Below the pieces are notes generated by a model. The model saw nothing but the letters and a program-made list of their open reading frames with translations. It was not told the DNA's origin and did no database searches. The translations under genes were made by a program, and so were the position numbers. Positions 22,477 through 30,101 of a stretch of DNA of 42,967 nucleotides are shown here, in pieces. Position 1 is the stretch's first letter. Every line of letters starts with the position of its first letter. Origin of the DNA: Candidatus Saccharimonadota bacterium. GTDB taxonomy: Bacteria > Patescibacteriota > Saccharimonadia > Saccharimonadales > Saccharimonadaceae. The stretch covers positions 1 to 42,967 of the forward strand of contig JAFWMK010000018.1 of NCBI GenBank assembly GCA_017545585.1. Reading direction: 5' to 3'.

Positions 22477-24216
22477 TTATGACAAATCTGATGCCACGCG
22501 GTTGACCTCCTCGATTGATGTTATGCCAGATAAAACTTTCAAAATACCATCTTGGCGCATAGTGACAGTCCCCTTGGAACGAGCCAGGCGCATGATTTCA
22601 GCAGCGGTGCTGTGATTGGTAATCATCTTCTGAATATCTTCATCTACTTCAATAGTCTCATAGAGGCCAGCACGACCAGAATAACCGCCAGGAGTTTCTT
22701 TGGTATCGCGACCTTTGGCGAGCATATAATATCTATCGTCTCTTACTGGTAATCCTGGATAACCGAGATCTTCACTAACTCTATCCACGTCGTCTTTAGT
22801 TTGTGGAAGTAAATCGCCTACGATGGAATTAATGCTCTCGGTTTCGATTTCGGAAGATTTATAAGTATCCCGTTTTTCAGTGACACGACGAACCAAACGC
22901 TGACCAATTACTACGTTCAAAGTAGACGCAAGAAGGAATGGTTCGATACCCATATCTAGAAGACGCGGCAAGATACCAGCAGCGGAGTTGGTGTGAAGTG
23001 TAGAAAATACTAAGTGGCCAGTAAGTGCAGCCTGCACAGCGAGCTGCGCGGTTTCGTTATCACGAATCTCACCCACCATTACTACGTCAGGGTCTTGACG
23101 AAGAATACTTCTAAGGCCCGAGGCAAAAGTAAGACCAGCATCCACATTGACTTGAATCTGATTAATCCCATCCATTTTGTACTCAACTGGATCCTCCAGA
23201 GTTACAATGTTGATTTCTTCAGATTTGATTTGATTAATAAGCGCATAGAGTGTGGTGGATTTACCAGAACCAGTAGGACCAGAAGTTAGGATCATGCCGT
23301 TTGGCTTGGCGATGCCAGTTAGGACGGTTCTAAGCGCACGGCCGGTCATACCCATTTCGTCAATCTTCATGGAAACGCCTTTTTTGTCTAGAAGACGAAT
23401 TACTACTTGCTCACCCCAAGTAACTGGTGAAGTAGCAATACGAAGATCTACTTCCTTGTCTTCTACGAGAACAGTAAATTGACCGTCTTGTGGAATACGA
23501 TGTTCGTCGATTTTGAGGTTGGCAAGGATTTTGACGCGAGAAACAAGAGCTGGGGCTACAACTTTTGGCAAGTCCATGATTTTCCTTAAAACGCCATCTA
23601 CACGACAACGGATAATCAAAGAATCTTCTAGAGGTTCGATATGAATATCGGATGATTTAGTTTTTACTGCATAGCTTAAGATGGTGGTGAGCGCTTTGGA
23701 AATCGGGGAGTCTTGAACAATGGTTTTGACGTCGGCGCGCTGAGCTTGTGCAGCGAGCTCTTCATTAGTATCTTTAACGGCTTCTTTGACACTAGCGAAG
23801 TCGCCGTGATTTTTCTCAAGCATTTCTTTGATGCCACGTTCAGACGACATCCAAACGCGCACTGGTTGGTTGATAAGATTGGAAATGTAATCGGTAGCCT
23901 GAACGTTGGTCACGTCGCTCATGGCAATATTAAGCATGCCGTCTTTTTCTCCGAGCGGAACTACCATAAAACGAGATTGAGCTTCGTACGGAATTTTGAG
24001 CAGGATGTCTTGATCAATTATAATGTTTTTGAGCTCTACATACGGTACTCCAATGATTACCGCTGTAGCATGAGAGACCATATCGCTAGTAATGGCATGT
24101 TCATTAATCAGCTGATCCAAATCTTGAGCGGCACCAGCCAAAGTAGGATCAACTAAGCCTTCTGCGAGGAGTAGGCTCAAGATTCTCTGCTCTGCTTCCT
24201 TAGTCAAAGTAGCCAT
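22477..24216 (-). CDS. pilB: type IV pilus assembly ATPase PilB
   Basis: The 579-residue extension ATPase has an N-terminal MshEN-type domain (about 1-150), then the catalytic core. The motifs are Walker A GPTGSGKSTTLYALI, Asp box TLEDPVEYKM, Walker B DPDVVMVGEIRDNETAQLAVQAA and His box GHLVFSTLHTNSAAGILPRL. After IGQRLVRRV the usual tetracysteine zinc motif is missing. The first CxxC is replaced by TEKRD, and the second by GRDTKETPGGYSGRAGLYE. Its start overlaps the stop of the upstream gene (TAATG), and AAGGGA precedes it. Confidence 0.95.
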   Translation of the reverse strand: MATLTKEAEQRILSLLLAEGLVDPTLAGAAQDLDQLINEHAITSDMVSHATAVIIGVPYVELKNIIIDQDILLKIPYEAQSRFMVVPLGEKDGMLNIAMSDVTNVQATDYISNLINQPVRVWMSSERGIKEMLEKNHGDFASVKEAVKDTNEELAAQAQRADVKTIVQDSPISKALTTILSYAVKTKSSDIHIEPLEDSLIIRCRVDGVLRKIMDLPKVVAPALVSRVKILANLKIDEHRIPQDGQFTVLVEDKEVDLRIATSPVTWGEQVVIRLLDKKGVSMKIDEMGMTGRALRTVLTGIAKPNGMILTSGPTGSGKSTTLYALINQIKSEEINIVTLEDPVEYKMDGINQIQVNVDAGLTFASGLRSILRQDPDVVMVGEIRDNETAQLAVQAALTGHLVFSTLHTNSAAGILPRLLDMGIEPFLLASTLNVVIGQRLVRRVTEKRDTYKSSEIETESINSIVGDLLPQTKDDVDRVSEDLGYPGLPVRDDRYYMLAKGRDTKETPGGYSGRAGLYETIEVDEDIQKMITNHSTAAEIMRLARSKGTVTMRQDGILKVLSGITSIEEVNRVASDLS

Positions 24217-24476
24217 TAGTTGTTCCCTTCAGTTTCAACACAACTCCCGGAGGCGTCGTAATTGGAACAGTCTATATAGACTTCTACGGTAGGATTGAGC
24301 GCACGATAATTGAAGACTTCTGGATTTGGTTCAGCTAGGTCGGTAGAGATAGAAGTACCAAGGGTTTTGATTGTAACTGGTACTGGATTTTTGAGAATGA
24401 CGTTACTCATTAGCAAGTAAGCTACTACTACGCCCACAATGGCGGCGACGATAGCGGTGGTTAAATCTACTTTCAT
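24216..24476 (-). CDS. small single-pass protein of the pilus operon
   Basis: The 86-residue protein has an N-terminal membrane helix (about 7-28, TTAIVAAIVGVVVAYLLM) and a short outer domain with two Cys (YIDCSNYDASGSCVE). It sits where pilP often lies, between pilO-like and pilB, but it has no lipobox and no similarity to PilP that I can see. It starts right after the 24477 gene and overlaps pilB, so it is co-translated with the assembly complex. Confidence 0.7.
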   Translation of the reverse strand: MKVDLTTAIVAAIVGVVVAYLLMSNVILKNPVPVTIKTLGTSISTDLAEPNPEVFNYRALNPTVEVYIDCSNYDASGSCVETEGNN

Positions 24477-25355
24477 TTATTTACCTCCTGGTTTGATAGT
24501 TTTATCCGAAATAGAAAGATTGGACGGCAACATGTAATAAGCAGTGGCGCGAGCTTGGAAGTTGATGGTATTATTACTACTCCATTCGATAGTGGCACGT
24601 TCGATATTAAAATTCCTGATGGAGCGTTCAACATTGCTTAGGAATGTATGTACAGTACCAGCGCCAGATTCGATGGCAAGACGGACGGATATAGTATAAA
24701 GATTATTACCAAATGGGGCCCAATCGGTTTCGCCAGTAGGGCTTAAGGACTCTGGTTCGGTACCAGAATCGCGGAAGATTCTATCAATACTCGCAAGCAA
24801 GGCCTCCTCATTTTTGAACGCTGGGAGAGCGTCTGGTATGACACGAAGCGATGAGCAGGCTTTGATAAGGTTACTAGCAGCAATGAGTCGTTCTTCGTCT
24901 TTGCTTTCGCCGGCAGCCGCATAATTATCTTCCAGCTCTTTGTAAGTATAATTCTTGCTGGTCTTTGGATTAATGCAATCAGGATTGCTCTGGTTTGGAA
25001 CAGAAGCAAGAGCAGTATTTGAGGCCATGTTTTCTAGGATGTTGGATCTAAGGGTATTTGGGACGTCCGATGCGGTAACGCTGTTTGGGCTGCATTTTTT
25101 GAGCTCGTCGTCGCTATAGACTTTGCCTGATGGTTTTTTGCAGATACCAATATTTTTGATGGTGTCAGAAAAATTAACAATAGCCTGGTCTTGAGCTGTG
25201 ATAATATCGGCACTGAAAGTAATTTTGTTGACCGAATTGATTACTACGGCTATAGCAGCACCGAGAAAAACGGCAGCACCAAAGACGGCTAGAGCCATGT
25301 ACTGTTGGGCTTGGGTAATTTTGGCACGTTTGCCAAGTTTAATTTCTTTGGCCAT
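24477..25355 (-). CDS. pilO: PilO-like pilus assembly membrane protein
   Basis: The 292-residue protein has a basic cytoplasmic N-terminus (MAKEIKLGKRAKI), one membrane helix (about 20-43) and a large outer domain. The domain ends in FNIERATIEWSSNNTINFQARATAYYML, a ferredoxin-like strand pattern seen in PilO. Identification rests mainly on topology and its place between pilN-like and pilB. Cys are clustered around NIGICKKPSG and LKKCSPNS. It overlaps the pilN-like gene by one base. Confidence 0.65.
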   Translation of the reverse strand: MAKEIKLGKRAKITQAQQYMALAVFGAAVFLGAAIAVVINSVNKITFSADIITAQDQAIVNFSDTIKNIGICKKPSGKVYSDDELKKCSPNSVTASDVPNTLRSNILENMASNTALASVPNQSNPDCINPKTSKNYTYKELEDNYAAAGESKDEERLIAASNLIKACSSLRVIPDALPAFKNEEALLASIDRIFRDSGTEPESLSPTGETDWAPFGNNLYTISVRLAIESGAGTVHTFLSNVERSIRNFNIERATIEWSSNNTINFQARATAYYMLPSNLSISDKTIKPGGK

Positions 25356-26638
25356 TACTCTTCTCCTCCATTGTTTTGTTGTTCATTATTACTGCCAGTT
25401 GGGGTAGTAATACAAGCAGTGTCATCCTTCTGGCAATCAGCAGCCCGTTCAGCAAACATGCTTTGAATCTGAGAGTAAGAATCGGTTACGTTACGGCGAC
25501 CGGCTGGAGATAGAGCTATCATATGATGATTGTTGAAATTAAAGACTTCTGGCGCAAAAGTAATAATTGCAGAAAACCTGAGGACTAGTTGCTCATTTGC
25601 ATCACGACCGTTTGATGAATCATTGATTTTGATACCGCCGGTGCCTTCTTCATCACTGTCTGGGACTAATTTGCAAGTGTCGTTGGTAATAGACCAAGTA
25701 ATACTAGTTTCTTTGGTTTTTTCATCTTCTTTTTCCTCGCCGGAATATTTAATACAAGAACTATTGAAATGAGGAATGTTTTTGATTTCGCCATTTAGAC
25801 CCATCGAAGGTTCGTTCTCGTTTGGATTTTTCTTATACCAATCGGCAAATTGAGGAGTGCGCCAAATTTTGACCACCTTTTGGCCGTTCCATTCTTCTAC
25901 GTTATAGCCTGTCTTTTGCGATAGTTCACTAGCAGTAGGTTCAGGTTTGACGTTTTCGGTAGCCTCGGCTCCGTCTTCATTTTCCTCTTCTTGTTTATCT
26001 TCAGCAGCCGGATTGCAGCCCTCGCCGTTGATTAACCAGTATGCGTAATAACCTTTTTCGGCGTCTCTCAAAATAGAGCCTTCTTGATTACTTTCTATCA
26101 TACAATAAGCCGGGATGTCATCCCCATTTTTGTCTACATATGTACCATAGTCATAACGCATATACTGCATGGATTTTTTGAAGGAGTCTAGTACGTTGTA
26201 GTCAATATATGGCTCCGTACCAGAGTTGGCCTGGGCGTCAAAACTAAAAGTAGGGGCTTCATCAGAAAGATTGACAGCTAATTCAGAAATATTAATATAG
26301 TCAGCCCCGGTAGGAATAATAGCCGAAAGGACATTGAAGGTACGAGAAAGCATTGCTTTGTTTCCGGTAATAGAAGCGATGTTGCCGAGCTGATCGCGAA
26401 TAGTAAGAAAATCGGAAAGATCAGTATAATCGGTAATTTTTTGCTCTAAGTTTTTGAGGGTGCCTTGTTTGGCAGTGATAAAACCTTGTTGTCCCCCGGC
26501 GATGGATAGAAAAATCAACATCACCATAAGGCTTCCTGACGCGATAACAATACAAAGGAAAAAGACAAAATTGCGGAATTTGAGAGTTTTGATAAACTCG
26601 TTTTTGATGTCTGGTACAAGGTTAATTTCTTTAGCCAT
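25355..26638 (-). CDS. pilN: PilN-like pilus assembly membrane protein, enlarged
   Basis: The 427-residue protein begins MAKEINLVPDIKNEF, the INLLP-type peptide by which PilN binds PilM. A membrane helix (about 23-48) and a coiled region (about 55-85) follow. It is about twice the usual PilN length. The extra outer domain contains an acidic low-complexity stretch (EDKQEEENEDGAEATENV) and several Cys. The start overlaps the pilM stop region, and spacing indicates one operon. Confidence 0.7.
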   Translation of the reverse strand: MAKEINLVPDIKNEFIKTLKFRNFVFFLCIVIASGSLMVMLIFLSIAGGQQGFITAKQGTLKNLEQKITDYTDLSDFLTIRDQLGNIASITGNKAMLSRTFNVLSAIIPTGADYINISELAVNLSDEAPTFSFDAQANSGTEPYIDYNVLDSFKKSMQYMRYDYGTYVDKNGDDIPAYCMIESNQEGSILRDAEKGYYAYWLINGEGCNPAAEDKQEEENEDGAEATENVKPEPTASELSQKTGYNVEEWNGQKVVKIWRTPQFADWYKKNPNENEPSMGLNGEIKNIPHFNSSCIKYSGEEKEDEKTKETSITWSITNDTCKLVPDSDEEGTGGIKINDSSNGRDANEQLVLRFSAIITFAPEVFNFNNHHMIALSPAGRRNVTDSYSQIQSMFAERAADCQKDDTACITTPTGSNNEQQNNGGEE

Positions 26639-27684
26639 TAATCGTTACTCCTTTCGGACAAGCCGATTACTACAGCGAATTCAGATGCAACCGGCATTAA
26701 TGCATGTTGCTGCTCTGGAGTAGTGCGAACTAATTGCCATGGATTGCCCTTGATAGTAGGAATATTAGTCTTGGCTTCAATGTATTCTGGAAAAAGCGGA
26801 ATCATACTAGCATAGCCAGACAACACGATACTGCCAACTTTACCGTTTAGGTACTTAGTCTGGAAGAAACGAACAGATTTAGCAAGCTCGGACGCATAAG
26901 TGTCTAATGATGGGCCAAGGACTTTAAAAACTTGCCCTTCGACTTTGTCGGCGGCAAGACCAAATTTGAGAATAAATTGACGAGCCTGGTCTTCCCTCAC
27001 CCCGAGACCGTTAACTACCGCGGTGACAAATTGACCAAAGCCACCTTGAATAGAACGGACTAGGCGAGGTTTTCCTTGGTAGGTAATTACGAGGTCAGTG
27101 GATTTTTCGCCAAAATCTACGATAAGATTAGCGTCGATAGCACCCGGAATTGCTAGTGATCTCGCCATGGCGAGCGGCTCTGGCTCCATAGCAATAACAT
27201 TGAGACCAGTTTTTTCGATAGTTTCGAGTACGTCTTCAGCATATTCTTTGGCAACAGAACTGACTAAGATTTCGGTTTTCATTGGATCATTCGGGCTAGG
27301 ACCGAGCACCACATAATCAGCTTTGGCATCACTCATCGGCATTGGGACATATTTGTCCATCTCGTATTTAAAAACTTTGTTTAGTTCTTTATCTGGTAAG
27401 GTTTCGGTCTCAACAATAGAAGTAAAAGTTTTGTTGGCTGGGAGACCGACGGCCACGGATTTGGTCTTAATACCAGCCTGTTCAACTGCGCCCATGATAG
27501 CTTCACCAAGGCGTTTTTTGCCGAGTTCGGTAGTGTCGGCAGTGAGTTTCTGTTCGATCGGAACGTAAGCATAGCGAAGTAAAGCCCAGCCGTTTTTGTC
27601 ATCACCAGTGAGCTGAATAATACGCATCGAGTTTGTGCCGATATCTAGCGAAAAGAAATCGCCCACGCCATGCAATAAATTCAT
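26638..27684 (-). CDS. pilM: type IV pilus assembly actin-like ATPase PilM
   Basis: The 348-residue FtsA-like protein sits under the inner membrane and binds PilN. ATP-fold motifs are FFSLDIGTNSMRIIQL (phosphate 1), LIVDFGEKSTDLVITYQGKPRLVRSI (phosphate 2) and GSIVLSGYASMIPLFPEYIE (adenosine). The SHS2 insertion is at about 95-150. It is the first gene of the pilM-N-O-x-B run. TATAAT ends exactly 6 nt before the ATG with TTGCAA 17 nt further upstream, and no Shine-Dalgarno is present. Confidence 0.93.
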   Translation of the reverse strand: MNLLHGVGDFFSLDIGTNSMRIIQLTGDDKNGWALLRYAYVPIEQKLTADTTELGKKRLGEAIMGAVEQAGIKTKSVAVGLPANKTFTSIVETETLPDKELNKVFKYEMDKYVPMPMSDAKADYVVLGPSPNDPMKTEILVSSVAKEYAEDVLETIEKTGLNVIAMEPEPLAMARSLAIPGAIDANLIVDFGEKSTDLVITYQGKPRLVRSIQGGFGQFVTAVVNGLGVREDQARQFILKFGLAADKVEGQVFKVLGPSLDTYASELAKSVRFFQTKYLNGKVGSIVLSGYASMIPLFPEYIEAKTNIPTIKGNPWQLVRTTPEQQHALMPVASEFAVVIGLSERSND

Positions 27685-27690
27685 AGTTTA

Positions 27691-27719
27691 ATTATATACG
27701 GTTATGGTTATTTTTGCAA
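27691..27719 (-). promoter_or_regulatory. promoter of the pilM operon (leaderless)
   Basis: Minus-strand TTGCAA (27719-27714), a 17-nt spacer, TATAAT (27696-27691), then 6 nt to the ATG at 27684. Confidence 0.75.
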
Positions 27720-27720
27720 G

Positions 27721-28362
27721 CTATTTTGCAAGGCGCAAATGGTAAAATCTTTCCGTGTTGCCATGTTTACCTTTTTGCTCATTATCATGCTTGTTTAAGA
27801 TGATAAAGTCGTTTAATTTAAGCCATTGCTCAAATTTTTTAATTAAGCTTCTTCTGATGGTTTCGTTTTTGACGATGCCGTTTGTGAGATCTTTTTCGCT
27901 AGCTTCAAACTGAGGCTTTAGCATAACAACAAACTCAGTGTTTTGGCTGGCAAGATGATCTTTGGCATATTTTAGGATTTTGGTTAGTGAGATAAACGAT
28001 ACATCAGCTACAATGACGTCTGGCATACAAACAAAATCAAAAATATCAGTTTTTTCATGCAGTTCTACTTTTGGGTTGTCGCGTAAGGGAGCTTTCATTT
28101 GATTAGTTCCCTTTTCTACGGCAATAACTTTTTTGGCACCCTGCTCCAGGGCATATTCAGTAAAGCCACCAGTGGAAGAACCGATATCTAGCACGACTTT
28201 ATCTCTAAAATCAAAATCAAAACTGCGGGCAGCACTAGACAATTTAATATAACCCCGAACGGGTCCTGCTAGGCCTTTTCCTCCCCCGTGCGGCTCGCGC
28301 GGGGGTCCCCCTCCAGGCCTATCACCCGTTCGTGTTCTATTTTTTGCGTTCGCGGTATTCAT
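27721..28362 (-). CDS. TlyA-like (FtsJ-fold) rRNA methyltransferase lacking the S4 domain
   Basis: The catalytic part (about 38-213) matches TlyA-family SAM methyltransferases. RGYIKLSSA corresponds to the RGGxKL box, with Lys40 at the position of the catalytic Lys. VVLDIGSSTGGFTEYALEQGAKKVIAVE is the SAM-binding motif, and VIVADVSFISLTKIL and VVMLKPQFEA follow. The usual N-terminal S4 RNA-binding domain is absent. Instead residues about 10-36 are Gly/Pro/Arg-rich and encoded by a hairpin element that follows the efp stop. The ATG at 28362 lies inside the efp 3' end with a poor ribosome site. A TTG at 28242 would exclude the catalytic Lys, so the true start is uncertain. Confidence 0.65.
   Translation of the reverse strand: MNTANAKNRTRTGDRPGGGPPREPHGGGKGLAGPVRGYIKLSSAARSFDFDFRDKVVLDIGSSTGGFTEYALEQGAKKVIAVEKGTNQMKAPLRDNPKVELHEKTDIFDFVCMPDVIVADVSFISLTKILKYAKDHLASQNTEFVVMLKPQFEASEKDLTNGIVKNETIRRSLIKKFEQWLKLNDFIILNKHDNEQKGKHGNTERFYHLRLAK
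28256..28332. repeat. GC-rich palindromic element at the efp/tlyA junction
   Basis: Outer arms CGAACGGGT (28256-28264) and ACCCGTTCG (28324-28332) are perfect. Within are AGGCCT/AGGCCT and an inner CCCCCG/CGGGGG stem. The 77-bp element is far richer in GC than its surroundings. It has no T-run on either side, so it is not a standard terminator. It is read through in frame by the methyltransferase ORF. Confidence 0.7.
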
Positions 28363-28897
28363 AGGTATCCGTGTCCACCGAAACGGTATCGCCTTCTTTA
28401 ATGAACGCTGGAACTTTGATAACTACGCCGGTTTCTAATGTAGCGTCTTTCATTACAGAACTAGTGGTGTCACCCTTGACTGCAGTCTCGGTATAAGTGA
28501 CTTTGAGCCAGAGGTTCTTAGGAAGAGTCAAATTGATAGGAGTGCCGTTATAGAATTGAATCTCCATTTCGTCGCCTTCCTTCATAAAATCTTCTGAATT
28601 TCCTACCATGTCCTTTTGAAGCTCATATTGCTCAAAAGTCTCTGGATCCATAAAGTAGAACTTTTCGTCATCTTTGTAGAGATACTGGACTTTTTTGGTA
28701 GTAACTTCGGCTGGCTCGATTTTTTCCTGACCTTTAAAGGTCTTTGGAAGAAGCGCACCAGTGATGAGATTTTTTACTTTGACATTGACAATGGAACCAC
28801 CACGGCCCATCACTTTTTGTGAGTATTCTACCACCTTGTACGGCTGGCCATCCAAAGTGATAAGGGTGTTTTTCTTGAGATCTGTTGGTCCGTACAT
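28337..28897 (-). CDS. efp: elongation factor P
   Basis: The 186-residue protein rescues ribosomes stalled at proline stretches. It has three beta-barrel domains; the first contains MYGPTDLKKNTLITLDGQPYKVVEY. The tip loop reads KVMGRGGS, placing Arg at 32, where many bacteria carry Lys34 or a rhamnosylated Arg32. The C-terminal signature is present in GDTVSVDTDTYEYRER. AAAGGAG is 4 nt before the ATG. It lies 13 nt after rpsR in the ribosomal operon. The Pro-rich surface proteins nearby are plausible clients. Confidence 0.95.
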   Translation of the reverse strand: MYGPTDLKKNTLITLDGQPYKVVEYSQKVMGRGGSIVNVKVKNLITGALLPKTFKGQEKIEPAEVTTKKVQYLYKDDEKFYFMDPETFEQYELQKDMVGNSEDFMKEGDEMEIQFYNGTPINLTLPKNLWLKVTYTETAVKGDTTSSVMKDATLETGVVIKVPAFIKEGDTVSVDTDTYEYRERKK

Positions 28898-28910
28898 TTT
28901 ACTCCTTTAT

Positions 28911-29108
28911 TTAATTATTAGAAACAAACGGTAATAGTGCCAAATGGCGAGCGCGCTTAATGGCGGTCGCTAATTGGCGCTGTTGTTTGGCAGACAAGCC
29001 AGTCTTGGAAATTGGCTCGATTCGGCCGTAAGCATCGATATAGTGACCTAAAGTCTTGGCGTCACGATAATCGAAATAAAGATCTTTATCATTCTTATAT
29101 TTTTTCAT
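28911..29108 (-). CDS. rpsR: 30S ribosomal protein S18
   Basis: The 65-residue protein is slightly shorter than the usual ~75. It keeps the core [50 protein letters not shown], the helix bundle that binds S6 and 16S rRNA. The N-terminal Cys of some S18 proteins is absent. It lies after ssb in the canonical rpsF-ssb-rpsR order. Confidence 0.95.
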   Translation of the reverse strand: MKKYKNDKDLYFDYRDAKTLGHYIDAYGRIEPISKTGLSAKQQRQLATAIKRARHLALLPFVSNN

Positions 29109-29130
29109 TATACTATCCTTCCTTTTTTAA

Positions 29131-29592
29131 TTAGAATGGGATTTCTGATAAATCCACTTCTCCTTCTGGGATGTCGGTAGGGATATCCACGGAAGCGCTG
29201 GTTTCGGTATTAGATGCATTGGAGCTTGATGAATTATAGCTGCCGCCATCACGAGAGGCAGGGTTAGCGCCAATAAAATTGAAATCTTCGGCAACGATTT
29301 CAGTACGAGAGCGCTTGACACCATCTTTGCCTTCAAAGCTGCGCTGGCTCAACCGGCCAGACACCAATACACTGCTGCCTTTTTTGGCATATTGGGCGAT
29401 AACTTCGCCAAGTTTGCCCCAAGCAACACAGTCGATGTAAGAAACTTCTTCTTTGTTTTCGCCATCGTTACCCTTAAAGGTACGGTTGACTGCTACAGAA
29501 AAAGAGCAAACACTACTACCACTAGTGGTAGTACGAAGCTCTGGGTCGCGAGTTAGGTTACCAGTGATAATTGCTTTAGAAAATCCGCGCAT
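29131..29592 (-). CDS. ssb: single-stranded DNA-binding protein
   Basis: The 153-residue SSB has an OB fold at about 1-105 (KAIITGNLTRDPELRTTTSGSSVCSFSVAVNR, VDCVAWGKLGEVIAQY-like SYIDCVAWGKLGE, SVLVSGRLSQRSFEGKDG). A Ser/Asn-rich linker follows, and an acidic tip PEGEVDLSEIPF, the C-terminal peptide that recruits replication partners. The start overlaps the rpsF stop (TAATG). Confidence 0.96.
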   Translation of the reverse strand: MRGFSKAIITGNLTRDPELRTTTSGSSVCSFSVAVNRTFKGNDGENKEEVSYIDCVAWGKLGEVIAQYAKKGSSVLVSGRLSQRSFEGKDGVKRSRTEIVAEDFNFIGANPASRDGGSYNSSSSNASNTETSASVDIPTDIPEGEVDLSEIPF

Positions 29593-29975
29593 TAAGCCTC
29601 CTCTTCTTTAGCTGATTCTTCTTTGGCTGGCTCTTCTTTGCTGTCTTCTTTGGCGTCTTCTTGCTCTTTTGCAGCAATATATTTAGCCCTTCTTGGATCG
29701 GCCTTAACAATGAGATAGCGTATAACCTCATCGGTAATACCAAGAGTATTTGAAATTTTGGCTGGAGCTTCAGCCGGGAGCTCTACATTCATGTAATAGT
29801 AGAGCGCAAAATCATTACCATTGATTGGATAGCAGAGGCGTTTCTTGCCTTCTGGTTCTTCTTTGGTGATTTTGCCACCACTAGTTTCGATCATTTTTTT
29901 GACCTTAGCTAGAGCTGGATCTAGGTTCATCTCGAGATCGGGATGAAAGAGGATAGAAAGTTCGTATTCTTTCAT
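29592..29975 (-). CDS. rpsF: 30S ribosomal protein S6
   Basis: The 127-residue protein starts MKEYELSILFHPDLE and has the ferredoxin-like fold through GNDFALYYYMNVELPAEAP and VIRYLIVKADPRR. It ends in an acidic Lys/Glu/Ala tail (about 105-127). AAAGGAG precedes the ATG. It is the first gene of rpsF-ssb-rpsR-efp and is preceded by a hairpin leader. Confidence 0.96.
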   Translation of the reverse strand: MKEYELSILFHPDLEMNLDPALAKVKKMIETSGGKITKEEPEGKKRLCYPINGNDFALYYYMNVELPAEAPAKISNTLGITDEVIRYLIVKADPRRAKYIAAKEQEDAKEDSKEEPAKEESAKEEEA

Positions 29976-29992
29976 ATGACTCCTTTGGTTAA

Positions 29993-30048
29993 AGCAAACG
30001 CAGGTAGGATTTGGCTTGGTTCTCGCACATCCTAGTGGCTCGTTTGCT
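29993..30048 (-). promoter_or_regulatory. structured rpsF leader, candidate S6:S18 binding site
   Basis: The leader folds as AGCAAACG/CGTTTGCT outside and TAGGAT/ATCCTA inside, separated by an asymmetric internal loop (AGCCAC against CCTG on the RNA). Position and shape fit the known S6:S18-binding mRNA leader, by which the S6:S18 complex represses its own operon. The exact conserved loop bases cannot be confirmed by eye. Confidence 0.6.
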
Positions 30049-30067
30049 GAGCTAATATTACCTGTTT

Positions 30068-30096
30068 ATTATAGCACAGATTTTTATCTTTGACAA
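30068..30096 (-). promoter_or_regulatory. strong promoter of the rpsF operon
   Basis: Minus-strand TTGTCA (30096-30091), a 17-nt spacer, TGC-TATAAT (-10 at 30073-30068). Start near 30061 leaves an 85-nt leader containing the hairpin. Confidence 0.8.
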
Positions 30097-30101
30097 GAGA
30101 G

